From the NCBI RefSeq assembly GCF_000422365.1, contig NZ_AULQ01000002.1:124001-188000 (forward strand): a stretch of 64,000 nt of DNA, given 5' to 3'. Source of the stretch: Mesoflavibacter zeaxanthinifaciens DSM 18436 (lineage in GTDB: Bacteria; Bacteroidota; Bacteroidia; Flavobacteriales; Flavobacteriaceae). Shown here piece by piece: positions 19,446-28,262 of this stretch; position 1 is the first letter of the stretch, and each line of letters opens with the position of its first letter. The translations under genes were made by a program, and so were the position numbers. The notes under the pieces are model-generated. The model saw only the letters and a program-made list of their open reading frames with translations, was not told where the DNA came from and did no database searches.

Positions 19446-21791
19446 TTAGAATTCTAATTCATCAGGAACATCTTCTTCTGGCATATCTAAATCGCCTGAA
19501 TTTGAATTATTTCCTTCCTCATACTTATCACAATCTACAATAATAGAAAGGTCTTTAGGTTTTTCAAATTGATCTTTTGATACATCTAATTCTTTGTCTT
19601 CATAACAACTTTTCATGTACATACCCCAAATTGGTAACGCCATAGATGCACCTTGACCGTATGTAATCGATTTAAAGTGAGCTGCTCTATCTTCTGCACC
19701 AACCCAAACGCCAGTTACTAGATTTGGTACCATACCCATAAACCAACCATCTGATTGGTTTTGTGTTGTTCCTGTTTTTCCTGCTATTGGGTTTGTAAAT
19801 CCATATGGATAACCTGTGATAATTTCTTTATAAACACCACTATTTGGCATCCAAGTACGACGTAGTCTAGCTCCAGATCCTTCTGTGGTTACTCCTTCCA
19901 TAAGTTTAACTGTAACATAGGCAGCTTCTTCACTTAAAACATCTCTAGTTTCTGGTACAAATTGGTATAAAACAGTATCATTTTTATCTACAATAGTAGT
20001 AACCATTACTGGTTTTGTATAAACACCTTGATTTGCAAATGCAGAATATGCGCCTACCATTTCATATAAGCTTATATCTGGTGTTCCTAATGCTATAGAT
20101 GGTACTGCTGGTATTTCTGATTCTACTCCTAAATCTCTTGCCAGTTTAGATACTGGTTCTGGACCTACTTTATCCATTAACCTTGCTGTAATAGTGTTAA
20201 CCGAGTTTGCTAATGCTGCCTTTAAGGTCATTTCTCCACTATAATCTCCATTTGAGTTTTTTGGTGCCCATGCCTTTTGATTTCCAAATTTACCAGCCTC
20301 AATAGTGTATGGTGCTTTAGGTAATTTATCACATGGCGACATGTGCAATTGATTAATTGCTGTTGCATAAACAAATGGTTTAAATGTAGATCCTACTTGG
20401 CGCTTACCTTGTTTTACGTGATCGTATTTAAAGTGTTTATAATTCATACCACCAACCCAAGCTTTAACATGTCCGGTTTGTGGATCCATACTCATTAAAC
20501 CTGGTTGTAAAAAGTGTTTGTAGTAACGCATAGAATCCATTGGTTTCATAATGGTATCTATTTCTCCTCTTTCCCAAGAGAAAATGGTCATTTCTGTTGG
20601 CTTATTAAAAGATGCTATAATTTCTTTTTCAGATTTTTTTAAATCGTACTTCATGTGTCTCCAACGTTCTGATTGACGCATAGAACGTTGCATAAGACTT
20701 TCTATTTCATCTTTATCTAGATCTAAAAATGGTGCTGTTGGGTTACGGTCTGGTGTATTTTGATGAAAAAATTCTGCTTGCAATTTTTTCATGTGTTTTA
20801 CAACTGCATCTTCTGCATATTTTTGCATACGAGAATCGATAGTTGTATACACTTTTAATCCATCTTGATATATATTATATTTAGAACCGTCTGCTTTATA
20901 ATTTTTCTTATCGTTTGCCCAGTCTTTTAAAAATGCTCTGAGGTATTCTCTAAAATAGGTAGCTGTACCATCGTTATGAGATTCTGGATTAAAATTTAAA
21001 TCCAATTCTGTTTTTTGAAGTGAATCTTTAATTTTTTGATCTAAAACACCATATTTGGTCATTTGTGCAAGGACAACATTACGTCTATTTTTAACACCTA
21101 CTGGGTTTTTATCTGGTCTTGGATTATACAACGACGAATTTTTAAACATACCTACCAACATGGCAGATTCTTTTACTGTTAGCTCTTTTGGTTCTTTACC
21201 AAAGTAAATTCTTGCTGCAGATCTAATACCATCTGCATTGTTACCAAAATCATAGATGTTGAAATACTGAGCAATGATTTCTTCTTTTGTATACTGACGT
21301 TCTAAACGAACCGCAATAATCCACTCTTTTACTTTTTGAATTAAACGCTCTACAATATTTTTTGATCCTTCACCATGAAATAACTGTTTAGCTAACTGTT
21401 GAGAAATGGTACTTGCTCCTCCACTTCCTGGTTTTAAGACAGCACGTAATAAACCTCTTGCATCAATACCAGAATGGTCATAATATCTAGCATCTTCTGT
21501 TGCTACTAAAGCATCTATCAAATTTTGAGGTAAGTCTTCATATCGTACTGGTGTACGGTTATCGTTTAAATAAAATTTAGCTAATGTTTTACCGTCTGAA
21601 GAAATAATTTCGGTAGCTAAATTGGTTTCTGGGTTTTCTAATTGTGTATGGTCTGGCATTTCACCAAAAGCACCAACAGATGCTAAAAAGAATATTAAAA
21701 CGATTAAAAGAATGCCTCCTAAAAAAAGCATCCAAAACCATCTGATGTATTTTTCGAAACCTGTAGTTTCTTGTTTTTTAGTTTTTGCCAT
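19446..21791 (-). CDS. Class A penicillin-binding protein 1A (transglycosylase/transpeptidase)
   Basis: A bifunctional peptidoglycan synthase of 781 residues. A single N-terminal transmembrane anchor lies at about 15-40. The GT51 glycosyltransferase domain contains ATEDARYYDHSGIDARG (about 91-107) and GGASTISQQLAKQLF. The transpeptidase domain has STFKPF (S-x-x-K) near 468 and KTGTTQNQSDGWFMG near 675. The tail after about residue 735 is acidic and low-complexity. It precedes the CoA-transferase pair and follows gldH by 10 bases in the same direction, so it may be transcribed with gldH and the ricT-like gene. Confidence 0.94.
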   Translation of the reverse strand: MAKTKKQETTGFEKYIRWFWMLFLGGILLIVLIFFLASVGAFGEMPDHTQLENPETNLATEIISSDGKTLAKFYLNDNRTPVRYEDLPQNLIDALVATEDARYYDHSGIDARGLLRAVLKPGSGGASTISQQLAKQLFHGEGSKNIVERLIQKVKEWIIAVRLERQYTKEEIIAQYFNIYDFGNNADGIRSAARIYFGKEPKELTVKESAMLVGMFKNSSLYNPRPDKNPVGVKNRRNVVLAQMTKYGVLDQKIKDSLQKTELDLNFNPESHNDGTATYFREYLRAFLKDWANDKKNYKADGSKYNIYQDGLKVYTTIDSRMQKYAEDAVVKHMKKLQAEFFHQNTPDRNPTAPFLDLDKDEIESLMQRSMRQSERWRHMKYDLKKSEKEIIASFNKPTEMTIFSWERGEIDTIMKPMDSMRYYKHFLQPGLMSMDPQTGHVKAWVGGMNYKHFKYDHVKQGKRQVGSTFKPFVYATAINQLHMSPCDKLPKAPYTIEAGKFGNQKAWAPKNSNGDYSGEMTLKAALANSVNTITARLMDKVGPEPVSKLARDLGVESEIPAVPSIALGTPDISLYEMVGAYSAFANQGVYTKPVMVTTIVDKNDTVLYQFVPETRDVLSEEAAYVTVKLMEGVTTEGSGARLRRTWMPNSGVYKEIITGYPYGFTNPIAGKTGTTQNQSDGWFMGMVPNLVTGVWVGAEDRAAHFKSITYGQGASMALPIWGMYMKSCYEDKELDVSKDQFEKPKDLSIIVDCDKYEEGNNSNSGDLDMPEEDVPDELEF

Positions 21792-21801
21792 CTATGCCAA
21801 T

Positions 21802-22284
21802 TTATTCTGTTTTTTCTATCCTAAAACCTACGTCTGTAATACCTTCTAAATTTACTACGCCATTTACATTTCCGTTTTGGCGCATTGCGTGCTGTATGTT
21901 TACTTTATATTCTCCTTTTTCTTTAAAAATCACACCTTCTTTATACCACAACTTATTTTCTTTTACAGAAGATAACCCTTCGCCTAGCCACTCGCCATTT
22001 GGTTTTGTCATTGCGTATTGTAAAGTGTCTGTTATTGCTTTTCCGTGAGGAAATTTCATTTCAACAATTAAATATAAATTACTGAATTTATAAGCATTGG
22101 TGTTTCTTAAATTAACAAACAGGTTGTAAGGTTTTATAGAATCTGGTGGATTTATTTTAAAACTTACTACATCTTCTTTATTCCATGCTGTAGACACACT
22201 TTTATACTCGTCATAAACAGCTTTAGAGTCACAAGACATTGCTAAAACAAATAGTAATAAAACAATTATATTATTTGTTTTCAT
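21802..22284 (-). CDS. gldH: Gliding-motility lipoprotein GldH
   Basis: A 160-residue lipoprotein: signal NNIIVLLLFVLAMSC with the lipidation Cys at about 18, then the GldH family body including SVSTAWNKEDVVSFKINPPD. GldH is required for gliding and, with other Gld proteins, for function of the T9SS in Flavobacterium. This fits the T9SS cargo proteins elsewhere in the window. Its start overlaps the end of the ricT-like gene by 14 bases, so the two are translationally coupled. Confidence 0.88.
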   Translation of the reverse strand: MKTNNIIVLLLFVLAMSCDSKAVYDEYKSVSTAWNKEDVVSFKINPPDSIKPYNLFVNLRNTNAYKFSNLYLIVEMKFPHGKAITDTLQYAMTKPNGEWLGEGLSSVKENKLWYKEGVIFKEKGEYKVNIQHAMRQNGNVNGVVNLEGITDVGFRIEKTE

Positions 22285-23530
22285 TGTTGTTGTTTGGTTT
22301 GTTTTTGTTTGGTCGACGTTTTTTAGGTCTTCTTTTTTGATTGTTTGAGTTGCTATTAGTGTTTGTATTACTTTTAGCTTCTACTTTACTTGGTCTATTA
22401 CGCTTTCGGTTTTTATTAGTTTTACGTTTCTTATTGTGTTTTGGTTTATCAAAGCGTGTTAAACTATCTTGACCAACAACGTTTTCAAACTCGGTTTTAG
22501 TATCTACAGTAAGGTCTGCTGCGTATTCTTCTAAACTAGCAACTTTCTTTTTTTGTTTATTAATTTCTATAATTTCGTTGGCTTGTTCCGTGGTAATTAA
22601 GTGCCAATTCATCCATTCGCCTTCATAAGCGTACCACATATGTCCTTTAAAAATGTCTGTTTTTTGGCATACTGCAGTACCTTTTTCGGTATACAATTTT
22701 GTATCTGTTTTAGGAAATGATTTTAAAGCATCTAAATACGCATCAAGCTCGTAATTTAAACAACATTTTAACTTACCACATTGACCAGCTAATTTTAACG
22801 GATTAAGTGATAATTGTTGGTAACGTGCTGCACTTGTGCTTACCGATCTAAAATCTGTTAACCAAGTAGAGCAGCATAGCTCACGACCACAAGAACCAAT
22901 ACCACCAAGTCTTGACGCTTCTTGACGAAAGCCAACTTGTTTCATCTCTATTCTTATTCTAAACTCTTTAGCGTAAACTTTAATTAGCTCTCTAAAATCT
23001 ACACGTTCTTCAGCAGTGTAATAAAAGGTTGCTTTGCTTGCATCACCTTGAAACTCGATATCAGAGATTTTCATTTTAAGACTTAAATCTATAGCAAATT
23101 GACGTGCTTTAACCTTCATTGGTTCTTCGCGGTCTCTTGCTTCGCTCCAAATATCTATATCTTTTTGTGATGCTTTACGGTATATTTTTAATACATCGTT
23201 TTTGGTGTCTATCTTTTTGCGTTTTATTTGTACACGCACTAATTCGCCCGTAAGGGTAACCATACCAATATCGTGACCAGATTGAGCTTGAGTAGCTACA
23301 ATATCTCCAATACTAAGTGTTAATTTTTCGGTATTTTTATAGTAGTGTTTACGTCCGTTTTTAAAACGTACTTCTACCCAATCAAAAGGTTCTTCTCCGT
23401 TAGGCAAAGACATGTTTGCTAACCAATCAAAAACCGTTAATTTATTGCAACTATCTGTACCACACGTTCCGTTATTTTTACAACCTTTAGGCTGTCCATC
23501 CTTTCCTGTAGCGCAACTTTGACAAGCCAT
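22271..23530 (-). CDS. ricT: PSP1 domain protein, RicT/YaaT-like
   Basis: A 419-residue protein whose central part is a PSP1 domain. Cysteine-rich blocks are visible: N-terminal CQSCATGKDGQPKGCKNNG, then GGIGSCGRELCCSTWL near 212 and QCGKLKCCLNYE near 250. In Bacillus YaaT (RicT) joins RicA and RicF in an Fe-S-bearing complex that controls RNase Y activity. The last 70 residues are a Lys/Asn/Arg-rich low-complexity tail that could contact nucleic acid. Linkage to gldH is typical of Bacteroidetes. The Bacillus role may not carry over, since no RicA or RicF is nearby. Confidence 0.85.
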   Translation of the reverse strand: MACQSCATGKDGQPKGCKNNGTCGTDSCNKLTVFDWLANMSLPNGEEPFDWVEVRFKNGRKHYYKNTEKLTLSIGDIVATQAQSGHDIGMVTLTGELVRVQIKRKKIDTKNDVLKIYRKASQKDIDIWSEARDREEPMKVKARQFAIDLSLKMKISDIEFQGDASKATFYYTAEERVDFRELIKVYAKEFRIRIEMKQVGFRQEASRLGGIGSCGRELCCSTWLTDFRSVSTSAARYQQLSLNPLKLAGQCGKLKCCLNYELDAYLDALKSFPKTDTKLYTEKGTAVCQKTDIFKGHMWYAYEGEWMNWHLITTEQANEIIEINKQKKKVASLEEYAADLTVDTKTEFENVVGQDSLTRFDKPKHNKKRKTNKNRKRNRPSKVEAKSNTNTNSNSNNQKRRPKKRRPNKNKPNNNNENK

Positions 23531-23589
23531 ACTATTTTATGTATATATTGAATCTAAAGGAGTTAGCTTTAGATGACGATTAATAATTT

Positions 23590-23621
23590 GTGACTTTTCG
23601 CTTTCGCGGAAAATGAGCCAC
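23590..23621. repeat. Palindromic extragenic sequence
   Basis: In the 150-base gap between ricT-like and ferredoxin genes, GTGACTTTTCGC and GCGGAAAATGAGCCAC form an imperfect hairpin around TTTC. It looks like a REP-type element or a weak terminator rather than coding sequence. Confidence 0.35.
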
Positions 23622-23680
23622 TTCAATTTGTAAAGATAAGATTATTCTTATGACTTTAAAATAATAAAATTTAGGTGTTT

Positions 23681-23911
23681 TTACACGTCTTTAACCGAAA
23701 TTATATTTACCGGACATGCTTTTGAGGCTTCAGTACAAGGTTCTAAAATTTCGTAATCGTTAGATTTTAAGGTAAAAAAACCTTTTCTATCGGTTGAATG
23801 TAATAATACAGTTTTACCGTCTTTTTTTGACATCCTAAACTGGTTTGGTGCCAACTCTACACAGTAATTACAACCAATACACTTGTTTCTTTGTAAGGTA
23901 ATAACAACCAT
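23681..23911 (-). CDS. Single-cluster [4Fe-4S] ferredoxin
   Basis: A 76-residue ferredoxin with C11-x2-C14-x2-C17 (CIGCNYC) and Cys66 in ACPVN, enough for one [4Fe-4S] cluster; Cys59 is an extra cysteine. Its first base is the last base of the U32 gene, so the two are translationally coupled. The simplest inference is that it feeds electrons to, or helps maintain, the Fe-S centre of that U32 protein. Confidence 0.88.
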   Translation of the reverse strand: MVVITLQRNKCIGCNYCVELAPNQFRMSKKDGKTVLLHSTDRKGFFTLKSNDYEILEPCTEASKACPVNIISVKDV

Positions 23912-25155
23912 TAGGCTTCTACTTTATTTTCTACAATTTTATAAAGTTTGTCTGATGGTCTTACTCTAAACTCTAATGGAATAGTGATTGAGTCTCCTTT
24001 TGTTCCTTTTTCTAACGCTTGATCATTAACCAACATTTCTTTAAGCTCAAACTCTTTAGCACCTGTTGTTGGTCCAGTAATTAGTAAAGTATCACCTAAT
24101 GACAAATCGTAAGCTTCAATTTTAAATTCGCCAATTTTAGCTTTTGGATAAAAATGAACGCCTTTACCAATATACACTTTCTTTTGCGTTGCATGAGATC
24201 CTGAACCTTTACTCCATTCGCCTAATTTTTGTCCTAAATAATAACCACTCCAAAATCCACGATTATAGACTTTTTCTAGCTCTTGCATCCAACCAATAAC
24301 TTTGTCTTTATCGTAAGTGCCGTTTTCTACACTATCAATTGCGTCTCGGTAACATTTAATAACTCTAGCAACATATTCTGGTGCACGACCACGACCTTCA
24401 ATTTTTAAAACTTTGATACCTGCATCTGCCACTTGGTCTAAAAAATCGATAGTACAAAGGTCTTTTGGAGACATGATATACTCGTTATCTAATTCCATTT
24501 CAAAACCAGTTTCTTGGTCGATAACGGTATATTTTTTTCGGCAATTTTGTTTACATGCGCCACGATTTGCAGACGAGTTATGTGAGTGTAAACTCATATA
24601 ACACTTACCTGAAACCGCCATACACAATGCACCATGACCAAAAATTTCGATCTCTACTAAACGACCTGATGGTCCTTTAATTTGTTCTTTTTCAATTTGC
24701 TCTGTAATGTGTTTTACTTGGCGTAAACTAAGCTCTCTACTTAACACCATTGTATCTGCAAACATGGCGTAAAACTTAACTGTTTCTATGTTTGTGATAT
24801 TAATTTGTGTTGAAATATGAACTTCCATACCCAACTCTCTAGCTACAGCAATTACCGCTTGATCCATTGCAATTACTGCTGTAATATTAGCTTCTTTAGC
24901 TCTTTTTACTAAGGTTTTTACGATGGATAAATCGTGATCGTAAATAATAGTATTAAGAGTTAGGTAAGTTCTTACATTTTTAGCTTGACAACGTTTAGAG
25001 ATTTCTTCTAAATCGTCTAAAGTGAAATTAATAGACGCACGAGCACGCATGTTTAGTTGCTCTACACCAAAATAAACCGAGTCTGCGCCATTATCTAAAG
25101 CAGCTTGCAAGGATTCAAAATTTCCTGCAGGTGCCATTAATTCTATCTTTTGCAT
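23911..25155 (-). CDS. trhP: U32-family protein, TrhP-like tRNA hydroxylation factor
   Basis: A 414-residue peptidase-U32-family protein. The family signature is at EIFGHGALCMAVSGKCYMS, followed by SSANRGACKQNCRKKY and PKDLCTIDF; these cysteines match the set that holds an Fe-S cluster in the RlhA/TrhP branch. TrhP (YegQ) supports O2-independent, prephenate-dependent formation of 5-hydroxyuridine at tRNA position 34. Length and C-terminal domain fit TrhP better than the longer RlhA. A ferredoxin gene is coupled downstream and trhO ends 14 bases upstream, which strengthens the tRNA-modification reading. Protease activity is not implied. Confidence 0.8.
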   Translation of the reverse strand: MQKIELMAPAGNFESLQAALDNGADSVYFGVEQLNMRARASINFTLDDLEEISKRCQAKNVRTYLTLNTIIYDHDLSIVKTLVKRAKEANITAVIAMDQAVIAVARELGMEVHISTQINITNIETVKFYAMFADTMVLSRELSLRQVKHITEQIEKEQIKGPSGRLVEIEIFGHGALCMAVSGKCYMSLHSHNSSANRGACKQNCRKKYTVIDQETGFEMELDNEYIMSPKDLCTIDFLDQVADAGIKVLKIEGRGRAPEYVARVIKCYRDAIDSVENGTYDKDKVIGWMQELEKVYNRGFWSGYYLGQKLGEWSKGSGSHATQKKVYIGKGVHFYPKAKIGEFKIEAYDLSLGDTLLITGPTTGAKEFELKEMLVNDQALEKGTKGDSITIPLEFRVRPSDKLYKIVENKVEA

Positions 25156-25169
25156 CGCACTAGTCTTGT

Positions 25170-26234
25170 TTACTTTTTTAAAGTTTCAAAAATATTGCGT
25201 AAATCTTTTTTATATGGTAAATGGTCTGCTCTACCTTTTTTGAAGATGTCATTACTGTTACCTTGTCCTTTACGTAGTGCTTTTTGCTCTTCATAAGGCA
25301 ATGCGTTTATATCTTTACACGTTGAAGAACAGCAATTGTCCATTTCAGCTTTACAATCTTCACACTGGATAAATAATAAATGACAAGCATCATTTGCACA
25401 GTTTACGTGCGTATCACAAGGCTTACCACATTGGTGGCATTGTGCAATTACATCGTCGCTAATTTTTTCTGCTCTTCTTTCGTCAAACACAAAATTCTTT
25501 CCTATAAACTTATTTTCTAAAGCTTTTTCGTTGACTTGTCTTGTGTATTCTATAATTCCTCCATCAAGTTGATAGACGTTTTTAAACCCTTTGTGTTTAA
25601 AATAGGCACTAGCTTTTTCGCAACGGATACCACCAGTACAATACATTACTAATTTTTTGTCTTCTTTATGTGCTTTTAAATCATCTTCAATAATATCTAA
25701 AGACTCTCTAAAGGTATCTACATCTGGCGTTACGGCGTTTTTAAAGTGACCTATTTCGCTTTCGTAGTGGTTACGCATATCTACTAATACCGTGTTTTCG
25801 TCTTCTATTAAATCGTTAAACATTTCGGCATTAACGTGTATTCCTTTGTTAGTAACATCAAAAGTTTCGTCGTTTAATCCATCTGCAACAATCTTATCAC
25901 GTACCTTAACTTTCAGCTTTAAAAAAGACATGTTGTCTTGCTCTACAGCAATGTTAAGTCTTACATTTTCTAAAAAATCAATGCTATCTAAATGAGTTTT
26001 GAAGTTTTCAAAATTATCTGCTGGAAGTGATAATTGGGCATTGATACCTTCGGTAGCGACGTAAATTCGACCTAAAACATCTAAACTATCCCATTTTATG
26101 AATAGTTGGTCTCTAAATTCTTGTGGATTGCTAATGCGCGCATATTTGTAAAAAGACAGAGTAAGACGTTCTTTACCTGCTTTTTCAATAAGTTCGGCAC
26201 GTTCATTAGCACTTAATTTGTTGTACAGTTGCAT
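25170..26234 (-). CDS. trhO: Oxygen-dependent tRNA uridine(34) hydroxylase, rhodanese fold
   Basis: A 354-residue TrhO/YceA protein. An N-terminal acylphosphatase-like region (RIYVATEGINAQLSLPADNF) precedes a rhodanese domain (about 125-225) with the active-site loop CTGGIRCEKAS. A cysteine-rich C-terminal extension (CHQCGKPC and CEDCKAEMDNCC) is usual for the family. It introduces 5-hydroxyuridine at the wobble base of tRNAs using O2. It sits 14 bases upstream of the U32/TrhP-like gene, so enzymes of the O2-dependent and O2-independent routes to the same modification share one operon. Confidence 0.93.
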   Translation of the reverse strand: MQLYNKLSANERAELIEKAGKERLTLSFYKYARISNPQEFRDQLFIKWDSLDVLGRIYVATEGINAQLSLPADNFENFKTHLDSIDFLENVRLNIAVEQDNMSFLKLKVKVRDKIVADGLNDETFDVTNKGIHVNAEMFNDLIEDENTVLVDMRNHYESEIGHFKNAVTPDVDTFRESLDIIEDDLKAHKEDKKLVMYCTGGIRCEKASAYFKHKGFKNVYQLDGGIIEYTRQVNEKALENKFIGKNFVFDERRAEKISDDVIAQCHQCGKPCDTHVNCANDACHLLFIQCEDCKAEMDNCCSSTCKDINALPYEEQKALRKGQGNSNDIFKKGRADHLPYKKDLRNIFETLKK

Positions 26235-26359
26235 GCTATACTTTCGTTTTAAGAGTTAATAAATGAGGTGCAAAGGTAGAATTTAAAATGGGTATTGCAA
26301 GATTAAAGATTGCATTTTGATGTTATTTTAATGAAAAACAAACAGTTAACCTATAAAAA

Positions 26360-26393
26360 GAAAAAAGTCCTTTGTGTTTTACAAAGGACTTTT
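26360..26393 (-). terminator. Intrinsic terminator after the small ORF
   Basis: AAAAGTCCTTTGT (26363-26375), loop GTTTT, ACAAAGGACTTTT (26381-26393): 13-bp perfect stem. On the minus strand it is followed by TTTTTTCTTTTTA. It lies between the small ORF and trhO and so would end a short separate transcript. Confidence 0.8.
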
Positions 26394-26400
26394 AACAGAC

Positions 26401-26450
26401 TAACTCGTTAATAATTTTTTAATTTTTTTATTAAAAAATGTTACGAGTTA
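26401..26450. other. A/T-rich hairpin next to the small ORF stop
   Basis: TAACTCGT (26401-26408) pairs with ACGAGTTA (26443-26450), and an inner AATTTTTTAA/TTAAAAAAT stem continues after a small internal loop. The TAA stop of the small ORF is inside the right arm. Confidence 0.5.
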
Positions 26451-26540
26451 ACCTCCATCGGCTTTACAACTGCTATTTAAGAAAATAGAGATTGAAACGC
26501 CTAATGCATTAATCAAGATTATTTTTTTTAAATATTTCAT
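26448..26540 (-). CDS. Candidate 30-residue lipoprotein-like peptide
   Basis: ATG at 26540, then MKYLKKIILINALGVSISIF, a positively charged start and hydrophobic core, then LNSSCKADGG and a TAA stop. The Cys after SS could be lipidated under the loose Bacteroidetes lipobox, though Asn at -3 is unusual; the mature peptide would be only Cys-Lys-Ala-Asp-Gly-Gly. AAGGA lies directly before the ATG. A good terminator lies downstream on the same strand, so a distinct short transcript is likely. The reading frame is short enough to arise by chance. Confidence 0.4.
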   Translation of the reverse strand: MKYLKKIILINALGVSISIFLNSSCKADGG

Positions 26541-26717
26541 TCCTTAGCAGTTTAGAATTAATATCTATAAAGAGGAATAAATTTTTTTCTTTTTCATAGC
26601 TATTTTTTCCCTCTTTTGTTAAGTAGATGCAAAAAGTTTAAAAAGGTTGCGTGAGAAAAATAAAAATGGTTAAAAAAGTAGTATTTTAGCATTGAAATTT
26701 TATAAAAAGAACTGAAA

Positions 26718-27722
26718 ATGAGCAAAGAAAACGAAGCAAAATTAAAAGCTTTACAACTAACACTAGACAAGCTAGATAAAGCCTACGGAAAAGGAACAGT
26801 AATGAAAATGAGTGATGCTGCTGTTGTAGATGTAGATGCTATACCTTCTGGATCTTTAGGTTTAGATATCGCTTTAGGTGTTGGTGGTTACCCAAGAGGA
26901 AGAGTTATAGAAATATATGGACCAGAAAGTTCTGGTAAAACAACTTTAACATTACATGCAATTGCTGAAGCACAAAAAGCAGGTGGTATTGCAGCGTTTA
27001 TTGATGCAGAACATGCTTTTGACCGTTTTTATGCTGAAAAACTAAATGTAGATATCGATAATTTAATTATTTCTCAACCAGATAATGGTGAGCAAGCTTT
27101 AGAAATTGCAGATAATTTAATCCGATCTGGAGCTATAGATATTGTTGTAGTCGATTCGGTTGCTGCATTAACTCCAAAAAGTGAAATTGAAGGAGAAATG
27201 GGTGACTCTAAAATGGGATTACACGCACGTTTAATGTCTCAAGCATTAAGAAAATTAACCGCATCTATTAGTAAAACCAATTGTACCGTAATATTTATTA
27301 ACCAATTACGTGAAAAAATTGGAGTTATGTTTGGTAACCCAGAAACTACTACTGGTGGTAACGCTCTTAAATTTTATGCTTCTGTTAGATTAGATATTAG
27401 AAGGTCTACACAAATTAAAGACTCTAACGGAGATGTTATGGGTAACAAAACAAGAGTTAAAGTGGTTAAAAACAAAGTAGCACCGCCATTTAAAACAGCA
27501 GAATTTGATATTATGTATGGTGAAGGTGTTAGTAAAGTTGGAGAAATTTTAGACGTAGCTGTAGATAAAGGCATTGTAAAGAAAAGCGGATCTTGGTTTA
27601 GCTACGAAGACACTAAATTAGGACAAGGTAGAGATGCTGTAAAACTAGTTATAAAAGATAATCCAGAATTGTTTGAAGAACTAGAAGGCAAAATAAAAAC
27701 CGCAATAAAAGAAGAACAATAA
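26718..27722 (+). CDS. recA: Recombinase A
   Basis: Central strand-exchange ATPase of homologous recombination and the SOS response, 334 residues. Walker A GPESSGKT is at 68-75, the family signature [14 protein letters not shown] and the Walker [21 protein letters not shown] are present, and the C-terminal tail is acidic. It is a single-gene unit closed by a terminator at 27726-27756. I recognise no SOS box in the leader. Confidence 0.98.
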   Translation: MSKENEAKLKALQLTLDKLDKAYGKGTVMKMSDAAVVDVDAIPSGSLGLDIALGVGGYPRGRVIEIYGPESSGKTTLTLHAIAEAQKAGGIAAFIDAEHAFDRFYAEKLNVDIDNLIISQPDNGEQALEIADNLIRSGAIDIVVVDSVAALTPKSEIEGEMGDSKMGLHARLMSQALRKLTASISKTNCTVIFINQLREKIGVMFGNPETTTGGNALKFYASVRLDIRRSTQIKDSNGDVMGNKTRVKVVKNKVAPPFKTAEFDIMYGEGVSKVGEILDVAVDKGIVKKSGSWFSYEDTKLGQGRDAVKLVIKDNPELFEELEGKIKTAIKEEQ

Positions 27723-27725
27723 AAT

Positions 27726-27756
27726 AAAATCCCGATTAATTCGGGATTTTTTATTT
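27726..27756 (+). terminator. recA terminator
   Basis: AAAATCCCGA (27726-27735), loop TTAAT, TCGGGATTTT (27741-27750), then more T: a 10-bp perfect stem with a U-tract, four bases after the recA stop. Confidence 0.9.
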
Positions 27757-27816
27757 TTATACGCAACCTTTTTATAACTAATGCATCTATTAAGTACTTA
27801 ATAGCAATAAACCTAG

Positions 27817-28236
27817 ATGAAAAAATTAATATTATTACTGATAAGCTTTAGCTTTATGATTACTTCTTGTAGTGTAGAGGATGATACACCAACAGAAAAT
27901 TATCATATAGAAATACTACCTGTAGAGTCTGCTACTGTGCCAGAATCTTTTACCTATGGAGAAGATCATGAAATTACGGTTAGCTATATTAGACCTAGCA
28001 CTTGTTACGAATTTAATGACATATATTTCTTAAAAAGCAATAATGTAAGAAATGTTGCAGTAATGACCACAGTATGGGATAACGTAGTAAATTGTGTAGA
28101 CTTACAAAGCATAGAAGAAAAAACATTTACAGTTAAAGCAACTCAATTAGAAAACTATATTTTTAAGTTTTGGCAAGGTATTGATGATAGCGGAGAAGAT
28201 ATTTACTTAACCGTTGAAGTACCTGTTGAGCAATAA
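27817..28236 (+). CDS. Hypothetical lipoprotein
   Basis: A 139-residue protein with the lipoprotein signal MKKLILLLISFSFMITSC; Cys18 is the likely lipidation site and the acidic residues right after it (SVEDD) fit the Bacteroidetes surface-export pattern. The body is probably beta-sandwich (HIEILPVESATVPESFTYGE). I recognise no family. It lies 26 bases before the sigma-factor gene in the same direction, so the three genes 27817-30284 may form one envelope-linked unit. Confidence 0.75.
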   Translation: MKKLILLLISFSFMITSCSVEDDTPTENYHIEILPVESATVPESFTYGEDHEITVSYIRPSTCYEFNDIYFLKSNNVRNVAVMTTVWDNVVNCVDLQSIEEKTFTVKATQLENYIFKFWQGIDDSGEDIYLTVEVPVEQ

Positions 28237-28262
28237 TTTTTTTTTAATTAATAAAATATGCA

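Larger units (their letters stand above)
26235..26717. other. 483-base region between trhO and recA
   Basis: This divergent gap holds a terminator (26360-26393, reading leftward), an A/T-rich hairpin (26401-26450) and a candidate 30-codon ORF (26448-26540, leftward). I found no convincing promoter with both -33 and -7 elements for recA, trhO or the small ORF. Confidence 0.6.
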
